64,000 bases of DNA from Paraescarpia echinospica (taxonomy: Eukaryota; Annelida; Polychaeta; Sabellida; Siboglinidae). The notes below the pieces were generated by a model. That model made no database searches, was not told where the DNA came from, and saw only the letters and a program-made list of their open reading frames with translations. The number at the start of each line of letters is the position of its first letter. Positions within the stretch are counted from its first letter, which is position 1. The position numbers were made by a program, and so were the translations under genes. This document shows positions 11,346 through 23,589 of this stretch, in pieces. The DNA is taken from NCBI GenBank assembly GCA_020002185.1, contig CM034532.1:45155506-45219505 (forward strand), given 5' to 3'.

Positions 11346-12586
11346 ATTCAGTGTGGGTGTTGATTGTTAGCAGAGGAATCGACTCTTCGCATACTTCAAT
11401 CTGATTGAAGGCCCCACTCAAGTCAAGAACCGAAAACACCTTAGGCGTCTTCTTTGTCTGAGCCAATTTGGTGAACAAATCCTGCGTTTTAGGAAGCGGA
11501 TACTTATCATCTTCGATTGCTGCGTTCAACAACTTGAAATCGCCACAAATCCGCACCGACATCTTACCATTTTTCATTTTTGGAACATTGACTGTGGGGC
11601 TTGCCCATTCACTAGATTCAACACGATGAAGAACGTCAATAGATTCAAGACGCTCGAGTTCACTCTCCACGACTTCTCGCATGTAATAAGGCACCGGACG
11701 CGCCTTCTGGAAAACTGGCCTTTGATCTGGTTTCACTTTAAGAGCTGACTCGTTGAACAAATTCCCGTAATCAATCAACAACTGGTCTACCTTTGTAGCG
11801 ATTTGGGGATTGACACTGAAAATTGCACCCCAGTCAAGTGGTATCTGCTTTAACCAATCACGCCCCATCAATGCTGGTCGTGACCCTTTCGCCACAAACA
11901 CCTGCAATGAATGCTTGTTACCACGATATCTGACAAGCACACACACTTTACCTGCCAATGGGATTAGTTCTTCGATGTATGACCTTAGCTTCAGACCTAT
12001 TTGTTCTAGTGGAAAGCTACGCAAGACGTTTGTGTACAGATTCTCCGGTACAATAGACACCGTCGCCCCAGTATCTACAAGCATTGACACATTGTGTCCA
12101 TTTAACTCCATGTTCACATGTAAGCCTCTCTTAACCTCGTTAGCTGTGTACACTCCATGTAGACTTAGGTCACTTTGACTGCCATAAACATCAGTAGCCT
12201 CATCAACATCATCATCAACATTAGAAACCTCTCTGCCTACTCTGATCTCCCTTCGGCCTTTTGACTTGCACATTTTTGCTACATGACCAATTTTACCACA
12301 CAAGTAACATTTTTGATAATTGAATTTGCATTTAGCAGCAGAGTGGTGTCTGCCGCATCGGAAGCACTCTCGGTCGGCCGGCACCATCGTCTGCTTCTGT
12401 CTTGGTGATCGCCGTCTGATAAGCCTCATTGAACGTTAGCGAATTGTCTCTGAGAATTAACTTCGCTTGTACCGCCGTCAAGTTCAGGTCCTTTACGAAC
12501 ATGTCTCTCAGAGCCTCATCTTGATAATCACGTGGATACTCACATTCACCGCATAACTCACGCAACGCCAGCGCAAACTGCGCCAC
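11343..12586 (-). pseudogene. Gypsy gag C-terminus, protease and 5' reverse transcriptase
   Basis: A gag C-terminal part (12,586-12,332, with DMFVKDLNL) leads in a second frame to two CCHC-type knuckles (CFRCGRHHSAAKC and CYLCGKIGHVAKMC), then an aspartic protease with the active site VDTGATVSIV. The beginning of the reverse transcriptase follows (VRICGDFKLLNAA, FSVLDLSGAFNQIEV). The frame ends near 11,343 where the sequence joins abruptly to a later part of the domain, so the YxDD catalytic box is deleted. Confidence 0.8.
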
Positions 12587-12605
12587 TGACTCTGAAGTTC
12601 ATGAA

Positions 12606-12890
12606 TTAGTTTCTCAGGCCTATGATTGTTAGTTGCTGTTTGTAAACCGTGGTCGCCGCACGAATTACCGCATCGTAGTCCGCATTTGCCGGTGTCTCCG
12701 GCTTCAGTTGCGTCTTCAACTTCGCGTAGCATTCAGCGCCAACGTTTGACAGAAAAATGCTCTTTTTGACATCTGCGGATACGCCGTTACTGATCACGAA
12801 GAACTCGAACCGTTCAACGTAGTTTTTGAACCTCTCCTTCTCTTCCACATACGGCTCGAAGCGGGCGCTCTTCCCCGACATGCTTAAGTT
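12606..12890 (-). pseudogene. Gypsy gag, N-terminal part
   Basis: The frame from MSGKSARFEPY (about 12,881) has the FLSNVGAECYAKL pattern typical of Gypsy capsid-like gag proteins of invertebrates. It terminates at 12,606 and continues in another frame at 12,586, so a frameshift separates the two halves. Gag would form the virus-like particle. Confidence 0.65.
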
Positions 12891-13073
12891 CGTTTTCTCA
12901 TCGCCACTGTTGTGTATTGTGGAGTTTGCATGTTTAAGGAGACAGATTACGAATAGTAACCAACTACACATGAGGTTGGTGGTATCCCAGAGTGCCTCTG
13001 GTGTGTATTGCAGAAACGGTACAAAACACGGACGGACACTTACAACTAGTACCCGTTACATCAATATACAACA

Positions 13074-13300
13074 GTAGTTAGGCAGGTTAAGTACGAGTTA
13101 CGCTGGCTACGCTGGCGCGCCCCGGAGGAAATCCCATGTTAAAAGATAGGGATTTCCCCCAGGGCGCCCCAAGGTTAATCAGCGCGTAAGCTGGAGCGCC
13201 CCGGGGGAAATCCCATGTTAAAAGATAGGGATTTCCTCCGGAGCGCGCCTGTGTTAAAGGATAGGCCATTTTTACCCAATGTTAAAGGTCCTCAACCAAT
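13074..13300. repeat. Dispersed repeat, inverted partner of 38,537-38,735
   Basis: The reverse complement matches 38,537-38,735 at high identity. It holds two short palindromic modules built from GGGATTTCC and TTTTAACATGGG around GCGCC cores. It could be a solo LTR or MITE family, or part of the larger inverted duplication; order and orientation fit both. No gene is present. Confidence 0.7.
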
Positions 13301-14400
13301 TCGTTTGCCCATCGCCAATCCGGTTCTTTTAGGTCCAGATGTGTAATGTGTGAATAGCTTAACTAGTGTGCACAGTCGGTTTAATAAAAAATGCGTACTT
13401 GTATTTTTAATCGTCAAAAAACAAGATTTGTCGTTAGACCGGGTATAGCTGACGAAAGCCAATTGCGCTGTCGACCTCCTGCGCCATTTCGGTCACGTGC
13501 TTTACGCGAGATCGGCATCCCACACATTCGAAAACAATAACAACATACACTTTGGTGTATCAAGATTCCAAAGTGGTTGTACGAAGGTACGTATACTACA
13601 CTATCGCATTTAGCAACAAGAACGCGTAGCCGCGTATTAATCCAACGAGAATTGCAACTTGCGAACGTCAACACTCGACTCGAAGCAGTCTAACTCTAAG
13701 TCTAACTCTAAGTCTAAGACTGTCTAAGCCAGTCACCAGTCAGAGGCTGTGTCAACGAGCATAATCTTTGATGTGCATTGTAATTTGTATTTGGTTACGT
13801 AGGATCTTGGTAATAAACTATGTTATTGCGACAATACATGTCGAGAATAGATGACGCGAGGCTGCGAAATGACAAATAACATTGATTTGGCAATAGGCCC
13901 CTGTTGATCGTGCAAGTAACTTAGTCAGGGAGCATCCGTAATTTCGTGCAACAGAACGTCAAACACGGGAGTATTATATTGGTGATCATAATTATTAAAA
14001 CAGTGTTTTGTGACGCATATTTTGATATTATTACTGCAGAATGTTGTTGATTTGCATTGTAGTTTATGCAATATAATTGAGATTTGTTATATTGACGACC
14101 ATGATGGTGATGATGATTTTATTAAATATAAAAATGTAAACGTGTAAATACATAAAATATAAATACAGTTAAAGTACACCATATATAAGGATTAAACAAG
14201 ATAATGCTCGCACTTGTTTCCATTGTGGTCCTTGGTGCCTGGCTATAGTTTATGTAATTGGTATCCTGTGATACCTTTCAACTGACATATGCCAGCTATT
14301 CTTGTGTATTTACCAATATGTGTATATATTCTCACCACACCAATATATGAATGCATAATACGTAACTTGAATTATGATGTCGCTAGAGGCCACACTGCAA
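13301..14400. other. Non-coding AT-rich stretch
   Basis: I see no supported gene. There is a short (TCTAAG/TCTAAC)n tract at 13,683-13,720. The rest is unique-looking AT-rich sequence. Confidence 0.5.
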
Positions 14401-14407
14401 CCCAAGA

Positions 14408-14511
14408 ATGGGAATGAGAGGAGGCAGAAGAGGAGCTAAGGCGGTCACCTGGGTCAAGCAGACACAGGGAGGATACATAGTCTGTGGGAGGCCCACATTT
14501 GATCAATCCAG
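14408..14511 (+). CDS. Possible first coding exon (speculative)
   Basis: An ATG opens a 34-codon frame (starting MGMRGGRRGAKAVTW) that ends at a CCAG|GTAATT donor. There is no recognised domain and no confirmed downstream partner; an acceptor at about 14,861 (CTTCAG|GC) would give only a short extension. Listed because the donor and open frame coincide, with low confidence. Confidence 0.2.
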
Positions 14512-15497
14512 GTAATTTCAAATTTATAACAATCAACCACATATAAGTTATAAAAAAATGTTAATGTGCACATTTACATATATATTTGTTTTCATACACA
14601 TTTTAATAATAACATCTTGGACGTGGAAAACTAAGTTGACTTCTGCACTTATATTATACCCACAGGCATATTAATACACCTTTAAAAGTATTTAGCATAC
14701 GGCGATGACTCAGAAATAAGTTTATAAAATAAATTTTTCAATTTTGAAGAAGGTAAACATACATGTTATGAACCTTTGAATACTTGGCGAGTACTGTTAG
14801 CATCACAATAACACCTCATTTTGTAATTTCCAACATTCACCTTGACCATTCAACTTCAGGCAGAACCTTAAAATGTCAAACATGAATATGTGTAGTAGTT
14901 GCACATGGCAGACACTGACATGAATTTGTATACTGAAAACAAAACAAAAAATATAAATGCTCTTTACTGATGCTTTACTGATTAGCAGAATTCAAATCAG
15001 TCTATACTATTGACTAAGATCAGGCATCACTGTAATGAAATTGAAAAATTTATAATTCATATAATGACAATGAACACCTTATAAAGAAAAAATAGTTAAC
15101 ATTTTTCACTGTTTTGAAAAAGAGCACATTCTACTAATGTATGCATGCTGTATCAACCCACCCTCTACCTCCTCCGGAACAACCCCGGTAAACACTGACT
15201 GTTCCTAAGATATCAAAATGTATAGATGCAGCTGTAGTAGCACATTTCTTGCTGCCGTTTTTCTTGTGAAATGCTGCAAGTCACACATGAAACATTATTT
15301 TACATTTACTGATTATGAGAATGAACATTCCATAATTATTTACTACCAACACTACAATAATACCTGTTTTTGTTTACTGAATATATGCTTTTCTTTACAG
15401 GAGATTGGACTAGTGTGCTTAGTATCACTAGTTCTCCAAGTTAATATGGCATACCGGGAAGCTGTATTTGTCCAGGATCTTGGACAAGATTCTACAG
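14512..15497. other. Non-coding AT-rich stretch
   Basis: No supported gene. It contains the acceptor-like TTTTCTTTACAG at about 15,400, which may belong to the possible exon described next. Confidence 0.4.
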
Positions 15498-15620
15498 CCA
15501 TGCAGCATGCTGCATATTAATGGTTTGTCATGTGAATGTCCACCGACTGATCCCAATTGTGTCGTGTGTTGCATCCGTGACAGATTCCCCAGTGCCGATG
15601 GGGTGTACACTGGCTTCCAG
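15498..15620 (+). CDS. Possible internal exon, cysteine-rich
   Basis: This segment is flanked by an acceptor (ATTCTACAG|CC) and a donor (CCAG|GTCAGT). It is open for exactly 41 codons in phase 0 and contains a cysteine cluster (SCECPPTDPNCVVCC) followed by DRFPSADGVYTGFQ. Composition differs from the AT-rich surroundings. I do not recognise the family. No neighbouring exons could be assigned with confidence. Confidence 0.3.
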
Positions 15621-15797
15621 GTCAGTCAGTTAGCTTAACTGACTAAAAACCAATGTAGAATGCAGGTTGCTCGACATACGAATATGGTGACGCCTGACTA
15701 GCTCGTGAGACAGGTTCAGTGTCGAGCATTCTTCGGTGAACTACATCGGTTTTGATATTGATGACATCACTGTATGTGTTCGCTGGTACTGCATACC

Positions 15798-16394
15798 CAG
15801 GGGTAGAACTTCAGCATTTATTTTACTGGACAGCAGGACTAGTAAAGACAAAAGTTTATTAGTCCGCCAAAAGGTTTACTAGTCCTGAAAATATCAAAAC
15901 AACACAAATTTAAATTGCAACAAATGCGTCAGACAGTCCATGGTGGCCGTTTTCAGCACTTGAATGGCTCGGTGGGCAGTTGCAGTGTTTTTCCAGGTTG
16001 CGTTTTTCTGCTGGTTTTGCAACCCCAGTCAAGTAATGATACATCGTGCATAAACGTAGACTAATAAAGCAATGTAGATGTAAACCGTATTCGAAAACCG
16101 TGCATTTGAAAATGACCACCAATTGCACTCATTAGCCCTACCCCTCTACCAGATACGCTAAACCAAACAAAACTGTCATTTCAGAATTCGATGTCACACA
16201 ACAGCCAATCAAAAGCACTGTTTCACTGTCGCCTCATTACGTAAAGAATTAGTTTGTCAATGGTACGGATGGTGGCATCATGCAACATGCTGATTTTTAC
16301 TAGACAGCCGGACTAGTTGGTAGGCGGATTTACTAGTCCGCCGTAACCTTTACTAGTGTACGGACTAGCGGACTAGTGGGTAGTTCTACCCCTG
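15798..16394. mobile_element. MITE with CAGGGGTAGAACT terminal repeats
   Basis: The element begins CAGGGGTAGAACT and ends with its exact reverse complement (AGTTCTACCCCTG). It is flanked by a 5-bp duplication ATACC (15,793-15,797 and 16,395-16,399). Subterminal ACTAGTCCG motifs recur near both ends. It has no transposase frame. The CAGGGGT termini resemble hAT-type ends, although hAT duplications are normally 8 bp. Confidence 0.8.
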
Positions 16395-17871
16395 ATACCA
16401 GCCTCCTGACATTTTGCTGTACATCCGCATCTACCTATGCCGGAGACAAAATGACAATGAGCATGGCTCTGACATGTATTATATTTTATATGTGATGACA
16501 CATTTATCAAAAGTCAATAATACACAGTATTTGTATTCAATTCAACTTTAACTTTTAGCAGTGTCTATGACAAAATACATCAATTATCCAGCATTGTTAC
16601 ATTGGTAGGGTTTCATTGTCTTTGTGTTGCTGATAGTCAGTGGCAGCCAGCTGAGTTCTTGCAACGTACACCAGGTATGTACAACAACACAAGTTTGTGA
16701 TGAAGTAATGGTATTGAAAGCCTTTTCACATTTTGCAACAACAATCTGTTGATACACTGACAGCAGCATTTTACTTGTTTAAGTTTTCTATGTATCATGA
16801 GGACTGTTATTATACTTTTCATGCCACGTTTCATATTTCTAAATTATTCTTTTTTATCACTGGTTTATATTTTCACAAATAATTTACATTACATTTTCAC
16901 TTCGCTTGATGATTATACACCTGTACTGATATGGTGTAGTATCCAGTCCTCGGGATTGCTCAAAGCGCTTTAAGCTTTAATCCCTGGCAGACCTGTTAAT
17001 TCGAACACCATCTCGACTTATGTGGGAAGCATTCAGCCACACTGAAATTAATATGCGAAGACTATTCGTACAAAAATATTGCGGTCTGTAGCCGGTACTC
17101 TTCATACAACTGAGTAAACCTGAGCAATGTAGCATGTAGTGATTGTACATGTAATTCTCAATCACATGGCGATGACCCTGACTAGTCTAGTCACTATTAT
17201 TTGAGAGTTGTAAACATACATACCAAGCATTGCATAAACTACCAAATTTTCGAATTTTCTAATCATTGATGTTTTTTTAACAAAGAACCATAAATTATGA
17301 TTCTTTGTTAAAAAAAACTATTATGATTCATAATAGTTCATTTGTTCAACTAAACATCTTCCTAAGTAATTTGTTCTCATTGGTTTACATTTTATGGGCA
17401 TGCGATATTAAAAATTGTTGTTAATACACATAATTGTTTAGTCACTAATTTTGTGAGTTGTAAACATACAAGGCATGTATAAACTACAACTAGCATTTGA
17501 CATCACGTGTACTAGTGTTGTTTTTTTGTACCAAAGAATCTTGATAAAAGTATCTGTTTTTTTATATATACCTGACATTTGTTCAACCTCTTCCTAATTT
17601 GTGTTTTTATTGCTGTTTTGCATTTTATGTGCATGTGATATTAAAAAGTATTACATTATACACATCAAGTGCAGTGATTTTACCAGTAGTTGTATTGTAC
17701 TTTTCATTATTTTGTAGTCAATCTCGTCAAATAGTTTCAATAAAATGTTTTTACTTACTTTTTACATTGTCTTTACTTCAATTCACATGCATTTCTAACA
17801 ACAATATGCAATTTAACGAGGACACCACATTACTGCAAAATCCTCATGCAGACAAACAAAACTATCACATA
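16395..17871. repeat. Non-coding stretch with ~250-bp diverged tandem duplication and hairpin
   Basis: Segments 17,190-17,435 and 17,445-17,660 are diverged copies of each other (shared GAGTTGTAAACATACA, TTGTTCAAC..CTTCCTAA and CATGTGATATTAAAAA-like parts). The first copy contains a long hairpin at 17,271-17,318 (GTTTTTTTAACAAAGAA against its complement). There is no supported gene in this interval. Confidence 0.55.
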
Positions 17872-18170
17872 CAGGGGTGGATCCAGAAATCGAGTATGGG
17901 AGGCACAAAAACCTCCACTGGCGGCCAAACCAAATGGTGTAGTCTAAATTTTGTCGCTACCACGCTGCCATAACATCACCCGCTCCACTGGAATGGTGAT
18001 ATTGGAAGACGCCATAACTTCAGCTTATTATTATCACCTAAACTGGGGCACATTTCAAACGGTCTGGGAGGACACAGTCGCGTGGGCCCATTATAAAAGA
18101 TTTGCAGACACGCCAAATTCTTATGGTCTAGGGGGGCACCTGTCCCCAGGCCCGCCTGGATCCGCCTATG
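17872..18170. mobile_element. MITE with CAGGGGTGGATCCAG ends
   Basis: Termini CAGGGGTGGATCCAG and CTGGATCCGCCTATG are imperfect inverted repeats. A 5-bp duplication ACATA flanks it (17,867-17,871 and 18,171-18,175). A related right half (CTAGGGG, CCCCAGGCC) is seen at about 41,640-41,750. It resembles the element at 15,798 in its CAGGGG start and 5-bp duplication but not in internal sequence. Confidence 0.75.
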
Positions 18171-19100
18171 ACATACTTGTTTATTGCTTGTATTTATAAT
18201 TTTGATAACAGGTTTGGTGACAGAGTAACCACATTTGATAACACTCGTTTACCTGAAGGTGAAGAGCTTTGAAGCATACATCTGCATGTGGTGTCGACAC
18301 ACCTCAAGTTCTGAAAATATAGTACATGTATTAATAGTCAGCACTGATTGTTTCTAACAATAATCATTTTAATGTACTTGCAAAAGTTGCAATGCAATGA
18401 ATGACCACCTGCCAAATGCAACCAATGCCAATGGTCAAGAGCTATCCATATAATATATGTTATGGCCATTAATGTCCATGGTATTGAGGGGCGCTGGTTT
18501 TCTGGACATAACAAAAACTCACAGAAGGGACAATAAAAAAACCTGGTGAAACTACTGGAATATTCTTTTCCTTGTAAATAATTAAATACCAAGACTACAT
18601 ACAATTGAATTCAAATTAAATTTTTTAATGTCCCATAATAGTATTTTTTTATATAAAAGTAATAAATTTGTTAAATTACTATTACATTACTGTTGTTAGT
18701 AAATTATGTACATCTTGGTTCAATAATTATAATCGTTACGGATCATTTATAATGCATTTATACTATTACTATTTTCCCAAGCCTACTTAGGCTACTAGCC
18801 TACTACCATATACGACATAGACATAATATAGTCACTATCATTGACATAAGTATATGTGTGCGCGCCATTTGGCATGCTAGAAAGTTAGGGCGCCTCCTGG
18901 CGAATGAGGAGAAAGCGAGAGGTTCGCCATGTTGTTTATAGAATTGTCGAGGTGACAATTGCGCATCGAATAACGTAAAAGCAACGCGTTACGGGCAAAA
19001 TCTGTCGTTGCCCCGTAAACGTACTAAAAACTGGTCAAACAAGGTTTGGGATGTTATCTATATAGACGGTCTACATATATTAACACGGCGTGAAAACATG
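18171..19100. other. Non-coding stretch upstream of BEL element
   Basis: AT-rich to about 18,840, then more GC-balanced. The part from about 18,860 to 19,200 probably holds the 5' LTR and leader of the BEL element, but without a 3' LTR to compare its boundaries cannot be set. Confidence 0.45.
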
Positions 19101-19212
19101 AAAGTTTCGGCGCGAGTGCCGCCGCTTGGCGGTTGAGTAGTAAGAACGCGCAGTTTGAACCTGTAGTGTGGTGGTCAGTTTGGTCGGAGCCCTCTCTGTC
19201 TGACGTTGTTCA

Positions 19213-21001
19213 ATGATACGAAAGGGTATTAGAACCAAGCTAGGCATCGATATGGCCTCACGTGGTGAGACTGACAGGACTGGTGTGACTAGGTCACCTA
19301 AGGCTGCAATGCATGCAGCCTACGATGAACTTGATACTATGGGAAGTGCGAGTCAAATCTCCCGTGGGTCTAAAACATCGTCAAACTCAAGAACAAGCTC
19401 TGCGGTATCATTGAAGGCGAAAGAAGCCCAAGTAGCAGCTGAACATGCAAGGAGGAAACTGGAGTTGGCTGAGAAAAGGATCAAACGAGACCTAGAACGA
19501 AAGTGGAAACATATGTAAGCAAGCAGAGTTCAAACAGATGTAAGCAGAGAACGAAGCAGCTGGGGATCTTGAAAAGGTTCAGGAGGAAGTTGAACTTAAG
19601 GAACTTCTGGCAAAACTGTGGGAGGATGTTGATTTAAATGACTTTGCCCCCAGTTTTTCAAGTAAATGCAAAGACAAAGAAGCGCAACATGCTTCGCACA
19701 CCGCTACTGAAATAAGTACAGCAGTTCCACTGGGTGTTGCATTCACGACAAGTACAGTGACCAGTCCTGTCGCAGCTCCTTTTGCGTATGCTTCTACAAC
19801 GCACAGTTATCTTGATACAAATGCCTCCACGTTTGTGTCTCAGGGGGCACCGGCAGGTTTGCAGAACACCTTCAGTGGTATGAGAGGGAAGCCAGGAAGA
19901 ACAAGTTGGAATCCGCCATCAGTGCATGGAAGTCCGACTACCAGCGGTACTGATAGCAACATCAATATGGCGATTGTACACACTCTCGAGAAGATCATAT
20001 CGCAATCAGAACTGCCTGCACCTCCACCCATGACATTTGATGGCACCTCCGCTGAATTTCCGAAGTTTATGAGAAACTTCGAAGACCGGGTTGCGTCAAA
20101 GCCATTCTCAGATAGCTTCAAGTTGTCCCAATTGGTTTCATGTACAACAGGAGACGCAAACAAAGCAATCAAGCACTTCGAAGGAACAAAGCATGGCTAT
20201 CGACAGGCAATTGCAATCCTGCAAGAACGATTTGGACGTCCATTCCAGATTGTAAAGTCATGTATGGATCGACTTATCGAGAGGCCACAGTTGTCACTGT
20301 ATGACAGGAAAGGCCTACTGGAGTTCTCAGATCAGCTCAAGTATACATACCAAACGCTGGAGGACCAAAAGTTGCTTCCAGAAGCAAACACACAAACATA
20401 TTTGAGAGCCATATTTGACCGACTCCCTGTCAGTTGGCAAGATGGATGGGTGCGTCGTGTAATGGATCTTGAAAGCACAGGGCAGAGCCCGAAGATTGAG
20501 GATATGGTGCGATTCATTCATTATTTAACCAGAGCTCTAAATCACGCAGTCTTCGCCATTCGGTCGACCGGTAGCAGCAATGCCAGTAAACCTATTGGCA
20601 GGAAGTGTATTGACTTCAAGAAAGGTGGATATGTCCCTACTACCTTCAACAGGGTAACTACACTTTCTACCCAAGTCGCCAAAGGTGTGGAAGGTATGAA
20701 TGGCAAGGAGAAGCAGAGGGACGGGTATTACACGTCACGTACTAGAGACAGTAAGGACTGCAGTTACTGTGAAGGCAGGCATATCATCGGAGACTGTGCT
20801 GGGTTTAAAACTAGTACACTGGAATTCCGGAAGAAGTTTGTACGGAACCATAACCTATGCTTCTGCTGCCTTGGAAGGCATTACAGTAGGGACTGCGAAC
20901 ACAAGCAGAATTGCTCTGAGAAGGAATGCAACAAGATGCACCATCAGCTGCTCCACCCTACTCTGACAATTCCGAAACAGGACCCAAAAAAAATCGGTTG
21001 A
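19213..21001 (+). pseudogene. BEL/Pao gag polyprotein region
   Basis: A first frame (19,213-19,518) has a charged coiled-coil-like segment (VAAEHARRKLELAEKR). After a frameshift around 19,520-19,750 a long frame (19,757-21,001) carries the gag capsid-like domain (PPPMTFDGTSAEFPKFMRNF ... LQERFGRPF) and ends with zinc knuckles (CSYCEGRHIIGDC and CFCCLGRHYSRDC). It would assemble the particle and bind RNA. The stop at 20,999 is followed within 11 bp by the protease frame. Confidence 0.85.
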
Positions 21002-21011
21002 CAAAACCAAG

Positions 21012-22902
21012 TTGGAGGCGCTGCCACAAATGCAGGTCGGATCAGTTGTAGCAACAAAGCCAAAGCAGTTTGTTCTCCTGAAGGTGATTCCACTTCGTAT
21101 AACAGCGGAAAATGGAAACTCTGTGACGACATTTGGTATGCTGGATTCGGGAGCTAGTGCGACTCTAGTTACACAGTCGATAGCAAAGAAATTAGATGTT
21201 CAGGGAACACCTGAAGTTATCAGCGTCAACACGATCCTAGCAAAAGGCCAAGACAAAAAAGTAACGGTCTTCGGATGTAGCCTGTCGCCCGTTGACGTGG
21301 CAGTTCCACAGATTCCCGTGAGACGAACACACATAGTGACACATCTGCACATTGATGCTCGCTATAGGCCGAACGCACTGGACCTTTCAGAATGGTCACA
21401 CCTAGAGGGGTTAGACTTGCAAATAGACGTTGAGGAGGACTCGGTGTCTATACTCATCGGCAAGGATGTGCCGTGGGCACACGCAGCTTTGGAAAGCTGC
21501 TATGGCGATGACCCAAATACTCAACCGTATGCCGTAAGGACGCCGCTTACCTGGTGCGTTGCTGGACCAACACACTATGACTCGGAATCTGATGTTAGCA
21601 TAAACTTCTTGACCAAGCGATCAGATTTCTTCTCACCGAATTGCGACCACGACAGCATAGATCCAACATATGTTCAGGGTGGTGATGCTATCCGTTCAAG
21701 CAAAATTACCTTGGAAAGGTCAATGGAGCGGCTCTGGCAGTTGGAGAAACATGGGTTCGAGAGCGATGACTGCAAGACCATGTCTGTGGAGGACAAAAGG
21801 GCGTTGAACATTTTGCAAAAGAATACGAAATTGGTCGATGGACAGTACGAGATTGGTTTGCTTTGGAGAGATGAACACACCGCATTGCCAAACAACAGGG
21901 TTGTGGCAAAGAAGAGACTCGATCTTCTGGGCAAACGCTTCAAGCAAAAGCCAGAGTTTGCAAGAAAGTACTGCAAGGCAATGTCTGACAACATCGCTAA
22001 GGGCTACGCGAGATTACTGTCTGATGAAGAAGCTGCTCAAACTAGCCCCAGGACGTGGTATATACCACATCATGGAGTTGAAAATTCAAATAAGCCCGGA
22101 AAGGTCCGTGTTGTTTATGACGCAGCATCGCCATACGGAGGGACTTCGCAGAACCAGGAGTTGATGCAGGGTCCCGATATGAATAACAGTCTCGTAGGAG
22201 TGCTCCTGAGATTCCGGCAGGATAAAGTTGCAGTAGTTGCTGACATCGAAGCGATGTTTCATCAGTTCAGGGTGCCTAAACACGACTGTGAGGCTCTGAG
22301 ATTCCTGTGGTGGAGAGATGGATTCGAAGAAGCCCCCGCAACCTATCAGATGACCCGTCATATCTTTGGTGCTACAGACAGCCTAAGTTCGTGCACGTAT
22401 GGATTGAGACGGTGTGCTATGGACAACAAGGAAGACTTTGACCCACGTACAACGGAACTTCTATGTCGATGATTTGCTGAAGTCGTTTCCAACGGCCGAG
22501 ACAGCCATCAACTTGTCTAGGCAGCTGGTGAGGATGCTAGACCGAGCAGGACTTAGATTGACAACATTTCTGTCAAACTCGAAGAAGGTGTTGGCCGCAC
22601 TACCTGAACCTGAACGGGCAGCCGACTGCAAAGACCTCGACCTTGAACATTTGCCCAGTGAAAGAGCCCTAGGGGTGAGATGGGACATCGAAACCGACTC
22701 CCTCGGGATTACTGTCACTAGCATGGACAATGCAAACACGCGTAGAGGATGTCTCTCAGCTGTAAGTTCCCTCTATGACCCATTTGGAATGGTGGGACCG
22801 GTAACACTCGTGGCTAAGAGAGTTCTGCAGATGTGTTGCAAGTTGAAACTTGGTTGGGACGACGAATTGCCAGGAGAACTGCTTCAAGAATGGGAGCAGT
22901 GA
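21012..22902 (+). pseudogene. BEL/Pao protease and reverse transcriptase
   Basis: The first frame (21,012-22,472) has the aspartic protease site LDSGASATLV, then the RT palm start (VRVVYDAASPYGG, VVADIEAMFHQFRV). A frameshift near 22,400-22,460 moves the catalytic NFYVDDLLKSF box into the next frame, which runs to a TGA at 22,900. The segment SAVSSLYDPFGMVGPV is the conserved BEL motif linking RT to RNase H. The break just before the catalytic box disables the protein as assembled. Confidence 0.85.
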
Positions 22903-22943
22903 AAAACAAACTTAGGTATTTTGGAAGGAATTCGGGTTCCTAG

Positions 22944-23564
22944 ATGCTACTTCAGAGGTCCGCTCACATTGAACTTCATCACTTTGCTGATGCATCGGAA
23001 ATAGGATATGGAACGGTGTCCTATTTGCGGAAGGTGGATGAAGATGGCCAAATTGAATGCTCCTTCGTCGCGGCAAAGAGTCGGACGGCACCCACGCCGT
23101 TTGTTACTGTGCCGAGGTTGGAACTGCAAGCAGCAGTCGTAGCCGCGAGGATGGATGGTCTCATCAGGAGGGAGATTGATTTACGTATTGCAAGGGTTGT
23201 CTTCTGGACAGACTCTAGAATAACTCTGCAGTACATACGGAATGAGACACGACGATTCAAAACGTATGTGGCAAACAGAGTGACGGAAATCAGGGATTCT
23301 TCAAAACCAGAACAGTGGAGACATGTCCCAGGAAAGGAAAATCCTGCCGATGATGCTTCGAGGGGCCAGACTGCGTGGTCTTTCCTTCGGAACAAGCGAT
23401 GGTTTCGTGGGCCAGACTTTCTCTGGCGTTCGGAAGATGCATGGCCAGCTGCTGACATTGGAGCCTTGTCGAATGGCGACCCAGAACTGAAGGACGAAAA
23501 GTTGGTTGGGATGATGACATCGCCTTCTTCACTTGATCAGCTACTGAAAAGATATTCTTCATAG
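22944..23564 (+). pseudogene. BEL/Pao RNase H region
   Basis: The frame contains HHFADASEIGYG and VFWTDSRITLQYI, the usual Asp-bearing motifs of BEL/Pao RNase H, and VPGKENPADDASRG near its end. A TAG at 23,562 closes it. It is separated from the RT frame by a stop at 22,900 and about 40 bp. Confidence 0.85.
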
Positions 23565-23589
23565 ACTGCCACTCAGAGGAAAATCGCCA

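Larger units (their letters stand above)
10938..12980 (-). mobile_element. Gypsy-type LTR retrotransposon remnant
   Basis: On the minus strand the order is gag, zinc knuckle, aspartic protease, partial reverse transcriptase, as in Ty3/Gypsy elements. A GTGGCGATGAG motif just upstream of the gag start resembles a primer-binding-site region. The element is broken by frameshifts in gag, has lost the catalytic centre of the reverse transcriptase, and stops before RNase H and integrase. No matching pair of LTRs could be identified. Confidence 0.85.
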
